Origin: a bacterium
GTDB taxonomy: Bacteria; Zhuqueibacterota; Zhuqueibacteria; Thermofontimicrobiales; Thermofontimicrobiaceae
Assembly: GCA_025453735.1 (NCBI GenBank)
Contig: JALOPY010000226.1
Coordinates: forward strand, 1-6,168
Direction: 5' to 3'
DNA length: 6,168 bases
Part shown: positions 1 through 6,168 of the stretch, one piece after another
Layout of the letters: each line of letters opens with the position of its first letter
How positions within the stretch are numbered: position 1 is the first letter of the stretch
Translations under genes and position numbers: made by a program
Notes under the pieces: model-generated
What the model saw: only the letters and a program-made list of their open reading frames with translations
What the model was told of the DNA's origin: nothing
The model's database searches: none

Positions 1-2
1 AA

Positions 3-2411
3 AATCCGGACATCGCTCGATTGGTTGATATTGGCGATAGCTATGAAAAGAAAGCGGGGTTGGGTGGCTATGATATTTGGGCGATTAAAATTTCAGATCA
101 CGTGCAAATAGAAGAAGATGAACCCGAAGTGTTTTTCTTTGCCAATATTCATGCTCGAGAGCTGATCACGCCGGAGATCATCATGTATTTTTTGCATTAC
201 CTGATCGATCATTATGGCAAGGATGGCTATGTTACACATCTCATCAACAATCGCCAGATCTGGTTATGTCCGTCGGCGAATCCGGATGGCCATGAATATT
301 GCTTATCGGGCAACGATCCTTCGGATGCGAATTATCCGGCCAATCCCGCCTGGTGGCGCAAAAATAAAAGCGATAATGATGGCGATGGAAAGTTCGATCC
401 CTACAAAGATGGAGTGGATTTGAATCGCAATTTCGGATACAAATGGGGCTACGATGAGGTCGGCTCAAGCGCAAATCCTGTGGCGGCGACCTATCGCGGC
501 AAGTCCGCTTTTTCTGAGCCAGAAAGCCAGGCGATTCGCGATTTTGTGATGCAGCATCGATTTCTGATCGCGCTTTCTTTTCATAGTCATGGCCAATTGT
601 GGCTTTATCCCTGGGGATACACATCCGAACGAACGCCGGATTACATGTCGTTTCGCTGGTTAGCCGGCGGCTGTGTGGCTTACAATAATTATAATCCGCA
701 AGCGGGCTATCAGCTCTACCCGACCAATGGGACGACCGATGACTGGCTCTATGGCGAGCAGACGCTCAAAAATAAGATTTTTGCTTTTTATAATCAATTC
801 GGCTTCTTCCCGGACACGATGTACATGAAAAAACAGATTCTGGAAAACCAGGGACCCATGCTGTACCTGGCGTACGCGGCTGGCGAAGAACCGATCATCT
901 CTCATACTCCCATGCCGGAGCAGACAGAATTTTTCGGACCGTTTCCCATCATCACCACGATCGGTTCTCCTGTGAAATTGACGACCACCAGTCCCATCGA
1001 TCATTCAGCCACCAGACTCTTTTTCAAAATTGGGAATGCTGTTGCGTTCGATTCCGTTATGATGATGCCGACCGAAAGGGCAGGCGAGTTCCGCGCCGAG
1101 ATTCCCGAGCTGCAATCGGAAACGACAGTCTATTATTACCTCCAGGCGGCTGATCAAAAAAATCTCAAAGCAACGCTGCCGATTGGTGCGCCCCTTGCAT
1201 TCTTCTCCTTTGATTATGTTTCGGACATGACCGCGCCAGTTATCAAACATCAACCGATCGATCACGGCTCCATTTCCGCATCGGAATTTCTGATTCGCGC
1301 CGAGGTGACAGATAATGTAAAAGTCGATCGCGTCTGGCTGGTCTATCGAAAAAATCGCGGCGAGCTCGATAGCCTGGTGATGACCCAGACAGGAAAAAAG
1401 GATGAAGTTTTTGCCGCCATCCCGGCCGATGGTCTTCAGCCTGGCGATTTATTTGAATACCAGATCATTGCAGGGGATATTGCTCGAACGCCCAATATTG
1501 CCCAGGCGCCGGATGCCGGCTATTTTAAATTTTACATTCGAAATACCATCCTGTTTGATTTCGAGAAGGATGCATCGTTCCTTGCAACAGCCGGAGGAGA
1601 TTGGCAGTGGGGTGTCCCGACGTCAGGTCCCCAATCTTCTTTCTCCGGCTCGAAACTTTGGGCAACCAATCTGCAGGGCAATTACTCGAATTTGAAAGAA
1701 TCAATCCTCGAAACGCCTGAGATGCAATTGTCCGGGCAGGATTCCTCGCGACTGGTTTTCTGGCATTGGTACGAGAATGAGTACAGCGATAACACGTGCT
1801 GGGACGGCGGCAATGTCAAAATTTCAGTCGATGGCGGACCATTTCAGGTCATCACTCCCGAAGGTGGCTACGATGGATTCATCGATCCGTACGCCCCATT
1901 TATGGCAGGCGAGCCCTGCTTCGGCGGCAAGGCATCCAATGGCAACTTCTGGCACAAGGAAGTTTTCGATCTGACAGAATTTTTAAATCATCGAATCAAA
2001 ATCCGATTCCATTTTGCGGCGGATCGCTATAGCAGCAAGCCTGGATGGTACATCGATTTCGTCGAATTTTTGTTGGAGCGAACCACACCCGTGGCAGGGG
2101 ATCGACTGGCGATCCAGCCCGACGATGTTGCGCTTGATCAAAATTATCCCAATCCATTCAATCCCGCGACCGTGATCCATTACACATTATCACATTCAAA
2201 TTTCGTGACGCTGGAAATTTTCAATGTGCTCGGGCAGAAAGTGGTCACGCTGGTCGATGAATTTCAAACCGCTGGGGCGCATCAAATTTCCTGGGAGGGC
2301 GTGGATGATTGGAATCGAGCGGTCCCCAGTGGCGTTTATTTTTCCCGACTGACAATCGGAGCGAAACGAGCGGATCGAATCCAGATCAAAAAAATGCTCA
2401 AATTAAAATAA
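3..2411 (+). CDS. Secreted M14 zinc carboxypeptidase-like protein with Ig-like, MAM-like and T9SS sorting domains (5' partial)
   Basis: The frame is open from base 3, so the true start and signal peptide lie upstream; residues here count from base 3 (802 visible). Residues 1-295 form an M14 peptidase domain of the carboxypeptidase A/T type. Visible are the zinc motif HARE (H50, E53), WWRK (R119), DLNRNF (N141, R142), the third zinc ligand in SFHSH (H194) and the substrate tyrosine in LYPTNG (Y239). A calcium-loop-like stretch DNDGDG lies near 124-129. The place of the catalytic glutamate (FTFEL in carboxypeptidase A) reads FYNQFG, giving Gln at 265, so peptidase activity is doubtful. Two Ig/FN3-like beta-sandwiches follow (about 305-405 and 410-515), then a MAM/jelly-roll-like domain (about 517-691, WDGGNVKIS, GWYIDF) and a type A sorting domain (711-802). 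The family removes C-terminal residues from peptides; secretion by T9SS to the surface or medium is inferred. It probably shares an operon with the next two genes. Confidence 0.9.
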   Translation, partial: NPDIARLVDIGDSYEKKAGLGGYDIWAIKISDHVQIEEDEPEVFFFANIHARELITPEIIMYFLHYLIDHYGKDGYVTHLINNRQIWLCPSANPDGHEYCLSGNDPSDANYPANPAWWRKNKSDNDGDGKFDPYKDGVDLNRNFGYKWGYDEVGSSANPVAATYRGKSAFSEPESQAIRDFVMQHRFLIALSFHSHGQLWLYPWGYTSERTPDYMSFRWLAGGCVAYNNYNPQAGYQLYPTNGTTDDWLYGEQTLKNKIFAFYNQFGFFPDTMYMKKQILENQGPMLYLAYAAGEEPIISHTPMPEQTEFFGPFPIITTIGSPVKLTTTSPIDHSATRLFFKIGNAVAFDSVMMMPTERAGEFRAEIPELQSETTVYYYLQAADQKNLKATLPIGAPLAFFSFDYVSDMTAPVIKHQPIDHGSISASEFLIRAEVTDNVKVDRVWLVYRKNRGELDSLVMTQTGKKDEVFAAIPADGLQPGDLFEYQIIAGDIARTPNIAQAPDAGYFKFYIRNTILFDFEKDASFLATAGGDWQWGVPTSGPQSSFSGSKLWATNLQGNYSNLKESILETPEMQLSGQDSSRLVFWHWYENEYSDNTCWDGGNVKISVDGGPFQVITPEGGYDGFIDPYAPFMAGEPCFGGKASNGNFWHKEVFDLTEFLNHRIKIRFHFAADRYSSKPGWYIDFVEFLLERTTPVAGDRLAIQPDDVALDQNYPNPFNPATVIHYTLSHSNFVTLEIFNVLGQKVVTLVDEFQTAGAHQISWEGVDDWNRAVPSGVYFSRLTIGAKRADRIQIKKMLKLK
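2133..2408 (+). other. Type A T9SS C-terminal sorting domain of the M14 protein
   Basis: This segment encodes the last 92 residues, beginning LDQNYPNPFNPAT and passing through FNVLGQKVVTLVDE and PSGVYFSRL to a basic end, KKMLKLK. This is the usual layout of the TIGR04183-type sorting domain, an FlgD-like Ig fold. In T9SS bacteria it directs a protein across the outer membrane and is often cleaved. The T9SS machinery itself is not in the window. Confidence 0.88.
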
Positions 2412-2415
2412 TTGC

Positions 2416-2420
2416 AGGAG
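2416..2420 (+). promoter_or_regulatory. Ribosome binding site deciding the lipoprotein start
   Basis: AGGAG lies 10 bases before the ATG at 2431 but only 1 base before the in-frame ATG at 2422. The second spacing is too short for ribosome binding, so 2431 is the favoured start. Confidence 0.6.
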
Positions 2421-2430
2421 AATGTTGGCG

Positions 2431-3318
2431 ATGAAAATCCGTTTTCATTTTGGGACAATTCTAACGATTGCCATGGCAGTCGTGATCCAATTCGGCTGTA
2501 CGAAAAATCCATTTGGAACCGATAAGATTTCCGCATTGGATGAGATTAAAGGTACAGTCATTCTGAACGATGGCGCGTCGCCAGATAGCGTATTCATCTG
2601 GTTGCAAGGCTTGAATCTGAAAGCCTGGACTGGCCAAGATGGCAAATTCAGAATCAAGCTGCCCCCGGTGAAAAGCCAGGGGGGCGCTGGCTTAACGGGT
2701 TCCTATCATCTCTATTTTTATGTGATGAATTATCGGATCGATTCGGCGCTGGTCGTGTTGCGCAATGGTCGGCTGGAATACTCGCATGGTGATCTGGATG
2801 ATGAAGGAAATCTGAACGAGCCAAAAACCCTTTTCAAAATTCTCGATATTCAAACCGAGATCGATCCGCCCGATTTTCCCCAGCCAACCACGCTCGATTG
2901 GTGGGAATATGAGGAGGTGATTAATGTCGATGTCACGCTGAAAGCGACGACTCTGGCTGATGTGACTGCAAAATTCAGCTCCTACAGCAAAGGTCCGGCA
3001 AGCATCGTTTTCATCAAACGGATCAGTCCGAAACAGGATTTTTTGCAAATCAAGGAACTGACACCGATTGTCGATCTGGAGCATTTGGTTCCGATTGAAA
3101 TCACTTCTGATGCACAACGATGGACCGCAGGCTTTAAAATGATGATCGGAGATTTGCCCGTCGGGACGTACCAGATCATCCCCTATTTGTTAATCGAGCA
3201 GCAAAATATACCAACTGAATTCTTCAAGAGCTTGGGTGAGGAGAAGTTCAAGCCCAATGCAAAATATTTATCACTACCGCTGCGGCGACAGGGCGGAGAT
3301 TTTCTGGTGAAAAATTAG
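2431..3318 (+). CDS. Probable lipoprotein with carboxypeptidase-regulatory-like domain, function unknown
   Basis: The protein has 295 residues from the ATG at 2431; an in-frame ATG at 2422 would add three. The N-terminus has basic residues, a hydrophobic run to about residue 21 and FGC with Cys23, followed by TKNPFG. This looks like a lipoprotein signal peptide, but the -3 residue is Gln, so the lipobox is relaxed. Residues about 39-105 (IKGTVILNDG, then TGQDGKFRIKLPP) resemble a carboxypeptidase-regulatory-like (CarboxypepD_reg) beta-sandwich, in which a DGKF turn precedes the last strands. The rest (about 106-295) is beta-rich with an acidic stretch (DLDDEGN) and matches nothing I recognise. 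No catalytic motif is visible. It lies 19 bases after the M14 gene and 25 bases before the propeller gene, so co-transcription is likely. An envelope role beside the two exported proteins is inferred only from context. Confidence 0.75.
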   Translation: MKIRFHFGTILTIAMAVVIQFGCTKNPFGTDKISALDEIKGTVILNDGASPDSVFIWLQGLNLKAWTGQDGKFRIKLPPVKSQGGAGLTGSYHLYFYVMNYRIDSALVVLRNGRLEYSHGDLDDEGNLNEPKTLFKILDIQTEIDPPDFPQPTTLDWWEYEEVINVDVTLKATTLADVTAKFSSYSKGPASIVFIKRISPKQDFLQIKELTPIVDLEHLVPIEITSDAQRWTAGFKMMIGDLPVGTYQIIPYLLIEQQNIPTEFFKSLGEEKFKPNAKYLSLPLRRQGGDFLVKN

Positions 3319-3330
3319 CGGAACGCATTC

Positions 3331-3336
3331 AAGGAG
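3331..3336 (+). promoter_or_regulatory. Ribosome binding site of the YCF48-repeat gene
   Basis: AAGGAG sits 7 bases before the ATG at 3344, a near-ideal Shine-Dalgarno spacing. It fixes this start, which also yields a good signal peptide. Confidence 0.75.
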
Positions 3337-3343
3337 CGCAAGC

Positions 3344-5467
3344 ATGCCGAAAATATTTTTGTTGCTAGCCATGATGATTTTCAATCTGCTCAATCTGTAT
3401 TCACAAGAAAAATGGACGTTTCAGAATCCACGAGAAATCCAGACCAATAGCCTCAATGATGTTTTTGCATTCAGCGATCAGGCTGCTATTGCGGTCGGTG
3501 AAAAAGGCACGATTTTAAGAACACGAGATGGCGGGCAAACCTGGGAGATAATTCAGCTTGGATCGTATTCTTTCTATTGCGTTCAATTTGCGAATCCGTC
3601 CATCGGCTGGATTCTCGGCTACAGCGAAGCTCGCGGTGCAATAATTTTTAAAAGCATAGATAGTGGAACAAGCTGGTTCGAGAGCACGAAATCAGATGCT
3701 CAATTTTTATGGTTCCATTTTGTCAATGAAAATGTGGGCTGGATGGTCGGAGCGGAAGGGGCGATCCTCAAAACTGTGGATGGTGGATCGACCTGGAACC
3801 GGCAGGATAGTGGCATCACCAACACGCTGCGATCTGTTTTTTTTCTTGATGAAAAATATGGCTGGACCGTGGGCAGCCAGGGCAGAATCCGCTACACCAG
3901 CGATGGCGGCGAAACCTGGATTTTGGGGCGAGGCAGGTCGCTCTATAGTTTTCCCTCGGTTTGTTTTGTGGATTCGCTCACCGGCTGGACTGTCGGAAAT
4001 CATAATTCCGGTCCCGGCAGCATCGTCATGAAATCGACCAATGGCGGGCTGGATTGGACGGTCCAGAATGAATTCAATTATTTTATGGGATGCGTTCATT
4101 TCACAGATAAAAATATTGGTATTGTCGCGGGCATCGATGGGAAAATTTATTCGACGTCTGATGGCGGCACAACCTGGAATTATCAGAATTCCCATTCGAC
4201 CAATTCCCTGTCCGCGATGTCGTTCAGCGATCCTATGCATGGCTGGATGGTCGGGCAAAATGGCGAAATCATGAAAACCAACAATGGCGGCGCTCGATGG
4301 TCATCGCTGCTCAATGTCGCGCCAGTCTCTTTATTCGATGTTCATTTTATTGATGAAAAAAACGGATGGGCAGTTGGCGGACCATGGGGCGAGAGCGCCG
4401 TGATCCATACCTCGGATGGCGGCGCGTTCTGGAGCGATCGAAGCGGAAGCACGACGTTTCGGCTTTATGCGGTTCAGTTTATCAATGCCGATATCGGATA
4501 CACGGCTGGCTGGCAAGGGGTATTGAAAACGCTCGATGCTGGGACCAATTGGATTTATCAAGAAAGCAGCTCGAAATATAACCTTTTTAATATCCATTTT
4601 GTGAATGAAAATTCCGGCTGGGGCGCGGGGCAAGCCGGAACGATTATCAAAACGATCGATGGCGGAGCGAGCTGGACAAAGCTATCGAGCGGCACGACAA
4701 AAAATTTGCTATCCGTTTTTTTTAGCAATGCAGCCACCGGCTGGGCAGCCGGCGATCAGGGCGTCATGCTAAAAACATCCGACGGCGGAGCGATTTGGCA
4801 ATCGCAGCAAAGCGGAACATCCAATCAATTACAGTCGCTATTTTTCATTGATGAAAAGCTTGGCTGGGCTGTTGGCGATTTCGGCACGATCATCAGGACG
4901 ATGGACGGCGGGAACAATTGGGTTTCTCAGTCCAGCAAAACGAATCAGGATTTGAATGCCGTCAGTTTTATCGATTCACGCGCGGGCTGGATTGTGGGCA
5001 ATTATGGCACGTATTTGAAGACGATCGACCGGGGCGCAACGTGGGAGACTCGATCGATCGGCACCACGAAAAATCTGCTCGGCGTCCATTTTCTCGATTT
5101 TTCCACCGGCTGGATTGTCGGCGACGATGGCGTCATCCTCCGCACCAAAACCAGCGGGACAACCTGGGTGGAAGAACATTCATCAGATAAAATTCAACAG
5201 CCAGAAGAATTTCAGCTCGATCAAAATTTTCCCAATCCCTTTAATCTGTCCACGACGATTCGATTCAGCCTTCCCAGAGCATGTTTCGTCAGCTTGAAAA
5301 TTTATGACATGCTGGGAAAAGAAGTGGAAACATTGGTCTACGAATATCGGGCATCGGGAAATTACGAACTAACCTGGCATCCCATCGAGCGTGCCAGCGG
5401 CTTTTATTTTTATCGTTTGGAAGTGGGAGACTATTGTAACGTCAAAAAGCTTTTGCTACAAAAATAA
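3344..5467 (+). CDS. Secreted YCF48/BNR-repeat beta-propeller protein with T9SS sorting domain
   Basis: The 707-residue protein opens with a Sec signal peptide (basic K3, hydrophobic 4-18, likely cleavage after YS at residue 20). Residues 37-618 are 14 repeats of 40-44 residues with a consensus of roughly LxxVxFxDxxxGWxVGxxGxIxKTxDGGxTW. This pattern matches YCF48/Hcf136-like and sialidase (BNR/Asp-box) propellers, with the Asp-box being S/T-x-D-G-G-x-T-W. Residues 625-707 are a type A sorting domain (LDQNFPNPFN, YDMLGKEVETLV, then a basic end with KKLLLQK). No sialidase catalytic Arg or Asp set is evident, so a binding or scaffolding role outside the cell is more likely than hydrolysis. YCF48 in phototrophs helps assemble photosystem II, but that role should not be carried over here. 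The gene follows the lipoprotein by 25 bases and probably shares its transcript. Confidence 0.9.
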   Translation: MPKIFLLLAMMIFNLLNLYSQEKWTFQNPREIQTNSLNDVFAFSDQAAIAVGEKGTILRTRDGGQTWEIIQLGSYSFYCVQFANPSIGWILGYSEARGAIIFKSIDSGTSWFESTKSDAQFLWFHFVNENVGWMVGAEGAILKTVDGGSTWNRQDSGITNTLRSVFFLDEKYGWTVGSQGRIRYTSDGGETWILGRGRSLYSFPSVCFVDSLTGWTVGNHNSGPGSIVMKSTNGGLDWTVQNEFNYFMGCVHFTDKNIGIVAGIDGKIYSTSDGGTTWNYQNSHSTNSLSAMSFSDPMHGWMVGQNGEIMKTNNGGARWSSLLNVAPVSLFDVHFIDEKNGWAVGGPWGESAVIHTSDGGAFWSDRSGSTTFRLYAVQFINADIGYTAGWQGVLKTLDAGTNWIYQESSSKYNLFNIHFVNENSGWGAGQAGTIIKTIDGGASWTKLSSGTTKNLLSVFFSNAATGWAAGDQGVMLKTSDGGAIWQSQQSGTSNQLQSLFFIDEKLGWAVGDFGTIIRTMDGGNNWVSQSSKTNQDLNAVSFIDSRAGWIVGNYGTYLKTIDRGATWETRSIGTTKNLLGVHFLDFSTGWIVGDDGVILRTKTSGTTWVEEHSSDKIQQPEEFQLDQNFPNPFNLSTTIRFSLPRACFVSLKIYDMLGKEVETLVYEYRASGNYELTWHPIERASGFYFYRLEVGDYCNVKKLLLQK
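3452..5197 (+). repeat. Fourteen tandem YCF48/BNR repeats (coding, about 120-132 bp each)
   Basis: Repeat starts by residue are 37, 77, 121, 162, 203, 247, 289, 330, 374, 414, 455, 496, 537 and 578. The best kept DNA word is GATGGCGG followed by ACCTGG or a variant, encoding DGGxTW. Units 2, 5 and 8 carry 3-4 extra residues in the loop before the Asp-box (for example NHNSGPGS in unit 5). Units 2, 9, 13 and 14 have altered Asp-boxes (DSGTSW, DAGTNW, DRGATW, TSGTTW). Divergence between units is high, so this is an old protein repeat rather than a recent tandem duplication. Confidence 0.88.
5216..5464 (+). other. Type A T9SS C-terminal sorting domain of the propeller protein
   Basis: The last 83 residues read LDQNFPNPFN, then IRFSLP, YDMLGKEVETLV and ASGFYFYRLEVG, ending KKLLLQK. 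They line up with the sorting domain of the M14 protein, except that the usual NPxT after PNPF is NLST. The two domains probably use the same export route. Confidence 0.88.
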
Positions 5468-5715
5468 AGAATCCAGCCGTGGAAATTAATTGTCGAAAGG
5501 TCAGCCAACTGGCGAACAGATTTTGCGGATTTTTTTTTCACAAGGATCAACAGAGGAAGCTGAGTCAAACGGAGTTGAGTCTTTGCTAAATAATTTTTTC
5601 AAAATACTCGGTGAGCTTCTGTTAACTCCGATACTCCTTGTAAGATTTTTTTAGTATTTTTTTGCTGAGACTTTGTACTTCGCTTTACTAAATTACTGGG
5701 GAACTAACACGCAAA
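5468..5715. other. AT-rich intergenic region with short repeats
   Basis: This 248-bp stretch has no convincing coding frame. It contains T-runs at 5530-5538, 5646-5652 and 5657-5663, a nested set of inverted repeats (see 5537-5643), and a near-copy pair TGAGTCTTTG (5576-5585) and TGAGACTTTG (5666-5675), each followed downstream by CTAAAT-like sequence. It separates the putative three-gene operon from the SGNH gene, so it should hold the upstream terminator and the downstream promoter. I could not fix a promoter with confidence. Confidence 0.6.
5537..5643. repeat. Imperfect inverted repeat with alternative pairings; possible terminator
   Basis: ACAAGGA (5540-5546) pairs with TCCTTGT (5635-5641), AACAG (5549-5553) with CTGTT (5619-5623) and AAGCT (5557-5561) with AGCTT (5614-5618). 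CGGAGTT (5570-5576) pairs with AACTCCG (5624-5630), but that helix crosses the previous two, so the structures are mutually exclusive or a pseudoknot. Seven T residues (5646-5652) follow the outer arm, so it may end transcription of the upstream genes. It could also be a decayed dispersed repeat. Confidence 0.4.
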
Positions 5716-6168
5716 ATGAAAAATGGACTTTTGTTTTTTCTGCTGATATGGTTTCAGGTTACATCTTTTCAGTTGGCAGAGGCGCAATTGAAAATCATGC
5801 CGCTGGGCGATTCCATCACCCAGGGTGAGATCAGCGTCGTTGTGCAAAATCAGAGTTTGTTGAGCCAGATCGATGCGACAAAAATTAGTTATCGCGCCGA
5901 TGGCGCCATGGGAATTCTAATGGACAGCAACGGTGGCTATCGACTGACGTTAGAACAGATGCTGCTCGACATGGGCTGGGATCTGGAGTTGGTGGGACAG
6001 CGAACCGATGGCGGCGGGCATCACGAAGGGTACCCTGCTCCATATCGGGACCAATGACCTGCCAGCGCCGATCGATCCAAATGAATGCTATGATAATATC
6101 AATGAGATGCTCGACATCATTCATGCGTTCGATCCGGAAATTAAAGTGATTCTGGCGCAAATCAGTCC
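5716..6168 (+). pseudogene. SGNH/GDSL-type hydrolase, frame disrupted between blocks II and III (3' partial)
   Basis: The ATG at 5716 opens a Sec signal peptide (hydrophobic 4-19, likely cleavage after AEA at residue 23). It is followed at once by block I, MPLGDSITQG, with the nucleophile Ser33. A YRLTLEQML helix and a GQRTDGGGHHEGYP segment (95-108, the block II region) come next. The frame then ends at a TGA at 6055-6057 after 113 residues. From 6035 a different frame reads LLHIGTND, the block III motif, and goes on through the KVILAQIS strand to the window end, where the gene is cut off. Families with this layout have some 30-40 residues between EGYPG and LLHIGTND; these are absent, so an internal deletion of length 2 mod 3 is inferred. 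The Asp/His of block V would lie beyond the window. A weak GGGGA at 5698-5702 is the only RBS candidate. SGNH proteins are esterases, lipases or carbohydrate deacetylases. Loss of function, a misassembly or an indel error all fit. Confidence 0.75.

Noticed and set aside
372..411. Dockerin or EF-hand module from the DNDGDG stretch
   Set aside because: There is only one loop and it sits inside the M14 domain just before DLNRNF, so it is better read as a metal-binding loop of the peptidase domain.
244..624. Open frame on the minus strand inside the M14 domain
   Set aside because: It lies opposite conserved peptidase motifs, its translation is low-complexity and rich in Arg, His and Cys, and it has no family features.
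3707..4258. Long open frame on the minus strand inside the repeat gene
   Set aside because: It is antisense to repeats whose biased codons avoid stops in that frame. It has no RBS and no recognisable motif, and the + strand protein here is clearly real.
3452..5197. CRISPR or minisatellite array
   Set aside because: The period is about 120-132 bp with high divergence and protein-level conservation, so it is a coding beta-propeller repeat.
5504..5538. Terminator from GCC-AACT-GGC followed by nine T residues
   Set aside because: The stem is only 3 bp and sits 16 bases from the T-run, which is too weak and too distant for an intrinsic terminator.
5661..5696. Promoter for the SGNH gene (TTGCTG with a TTACTA or TAAATT -10, or a Bacteroidota TTTG/TAnnTTTG pair)
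   Set aside because: No pair combines good matches with proper spacing, and any AT-rich stretch gives similar hits.
6028..6035. GGGTACCC palindrome at the frame break, as a possible cloning scar or integration site
   Set aside because: It is explained by the Gly-Tyr-Pro codons of the conserved EGYP motif. No vector sequence or target duplication is seen.

Overview
The window reads as chromosomal DNA of a Gram-negative bacterium of the FCB superphylum. Two of the four genes end in the type A C-terminal sorting domain used by the type IX secretion system (T9SS), with the signature LDQN[YF]PNPFN. That signature is common in Calditrichota, KSB1-like, Ignavibacteria-like and related lineages. A, G, C and T are fairly balanced, and all recognisable genes lie on the + strand. 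No RNA gene, insertion sequence or CRISPR array is visible.

Layout. Bases 3-2411 hold the 3' part of a large secreted M14 (carboxypeptidase A/T-like) protein: peptidase domain, two Ig-like domains, a MAM/jelly-roll-like domain and a sorting domain. After a 19-bp gap comes a small probable lipoprotein (2431-3318) with a carboxypeptidase-regulatory-like beta-sandwich. After 25 bp comes a secreted protein (3344-5467) made of 14 YCF48/BNR-type repeats plus a sorting domain. These three genes are tightly spaced and look like one transcription unit. A 248-bp AT-rich intergenic region (5468-5715) full of short imperfect repeats follows. The window ends in an SGNH/GDSL-type hydrolase gene (5716 to the window end) that appears broken.

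The set looks like cell-surface or extracellular machinery: two T9SS cargo proteins flank an outer-membrane-type lipoprotein, and a secreted esterase-like gene follows. No substrate is visible.

Three points stand out. (1) The M14 domain keeps its zinc and substrate-binding residues, but the catalytic glutamate (Glu270 of carboxypeptidase A) aligns with Gln, so it may be a binding pseudoenzyme. (2) The repeat protein has 14 units, which suggests two seven-bladed propellers in one chain. (3) In the SGNH gene the reading frame stops shortly after block II, while block III (HIGTND) continues immediately in another frame. This fits an internal deletion whose length is not a multiple of three, or an assembly error.
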